A stretch of DNA of 5,698 bases from positions 1-5,698 of the forward strand of contig JBEQBT010000222.1 of NCBI GenBank assembly GCA_041639705.1. The letters are read 5' to 3'. Made by a program: the position numbers and the translations under genes. The DNA is from JARDZI01 sp041639705 (GTDB lineage: Bacteria; Bacillota; Clostridia; Clostridiales; Caloramatoraceae). Numbering within the stretch: the stretch's first letter is position 1; every line of letters starts with the position of its first letter. Below, piece after piece: positions 5,621-5,698 of the stretch. A model generated the notes under the pieces. That model saw nothing but the letters and a program-made list of their open reading frames with translations. It was not told the origin of the DNA and searched no databases.

Positions 5621-5635
5621 GTTATAATGTATAAC
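5621..5635. promoter_or_regulatory. Inverted repeat at the transcription start, possible second operator
   Basis: GTTATA and TATAAC separated by 3 bp form a perfect hyphenated dyad. It covers the expected start of transcription (about 5632) for the protease gene. A third GTTATA lies at 5608-5613 as a direct repeat 13 bp away. In AT-rich DNA short dyads are common, so confidence is modest; position is the main support. Confidence 0.35.
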
Positions 5636-5638
5636 TCA

Positions 5639-5667
5639 AATATAACATAGAAGTATTGATATATCAA
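5639..5667 (-). promoter_or_regulatory. Sigma-A-type promoter for the protease gene
   Basis: Minus strand: -35 TTGATA (5662-5667, 5 of 6), exactly 17 nt spacer, -10 TATATT (5639-5644, 5 of 6) with a TGT extended -10 just before it. Transcription would start near 5632 and leave a leader of about 47 nt that includes GGGAGG. It is the best-formed promoter in the window, and its -35 box is one half of a 26-bp palindrome. Confidence 0.65.
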
Positions 5668-5674
5668 TACTTCT
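5649..5674. promoter_or_regulatory. Perfect 26-bp palindrome over the -35 box, probable operator
   Basis: Each 13-bp half (AGAAGTATTGATA on either strand) is an exact reverse complement of the other, with no loop. The -35 box of the protease promoter is the centre half-site, so a bound dimer or tetramer would block RNA polymerase. MarR or TetR family repressors use dyads of this sort. A terminator for a gene further right is less likely: the stem is almost all A/T and no long T tract follows on either strand. Confidence 0.6.
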
Positions 5675-5698
5675 TATAATAATATTTAAGAATATTAT

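Noticed and set aside
5649..5674. The 26-bp palindrome as a rho-independent terminator
   Set aside because: The stem is nearly all A/T, has no loop, and no uninterrupted T tract follows; its overlap with a well-spaced promoter fits an operator better.
1..5698. CRISPR array, tRNA or rRNA genes, riboswitch, insertion sequence ends
   Set aside because: I read both strands and saw no regularly spaced repeats, no cloverleaf-like or rRNA-like sequence, no transposase gene, and no paired terminal repeats.

Overview
The window is strongly AT-rich, with AT-biased codon use and purine-rich ribosome binding sites (AAGGAG, GGGAGG, AGGGGG). This fits a low-GC Firmicute, most likely Clostridium or a relative; that is inferred from composition and gene style, not from a marker gene. 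Every gene I can support lies on the minus strand, so transcription runs from the right edge to the left edge. The layout (small unknown genes, two broken genes, a recombinase, a restriction-modification system) looks like an accessory or mobile region.

Right part (about 4330-5698). A promoter with a perfect 26-bp palindrome over its -35 box precedes a membrane metalloprotease-like protein with a HELLH motif (DUF3267-like). Downstream, probably in the same transcript, are an 85-residue unknown protein gene disrupted by one extra A in an A6 run and an intact 76-residue unknown protein gene.

Middle part (about 2890-4410). A DEDDh-type 3'-5' exonuclease gene survives as a fossil: it has no start codon, upstream in-frame stops, and Tyr in place of the first catalytic Asp. 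Next come a 132-residue unknown gene with its own promoter and operator-like palindrome, and an 84-residue unknown gene. Two short diverged repeats are present: one pair about 700 bp apart flanking the exonuclease remnant, and one 21-nt pair just downstream of it.

Left part (1-2890). A short, catalytic-domain-only tyrosine recombinase is followed at 38 nt by an N6-adenine DNA methyltransferase, then at 3 nt by the N-terminal 132 codons of a BsuBI/PstI-family restriction endonuclease that runs off the left edge. The methyltransferase and endonuclease form a type II restriction-modification operon, modification gene first, with the endonuclease ribosome binding site inside the last methyltransferase codons. 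The recombinase may share that transcript and could help move or rearrange the system. If specificity follows BsuBI/PstI, the site is CTGCAG. That hexamer occurs four times between 2568 and 4381 and not in the part of the restriction-modification genes visible here.
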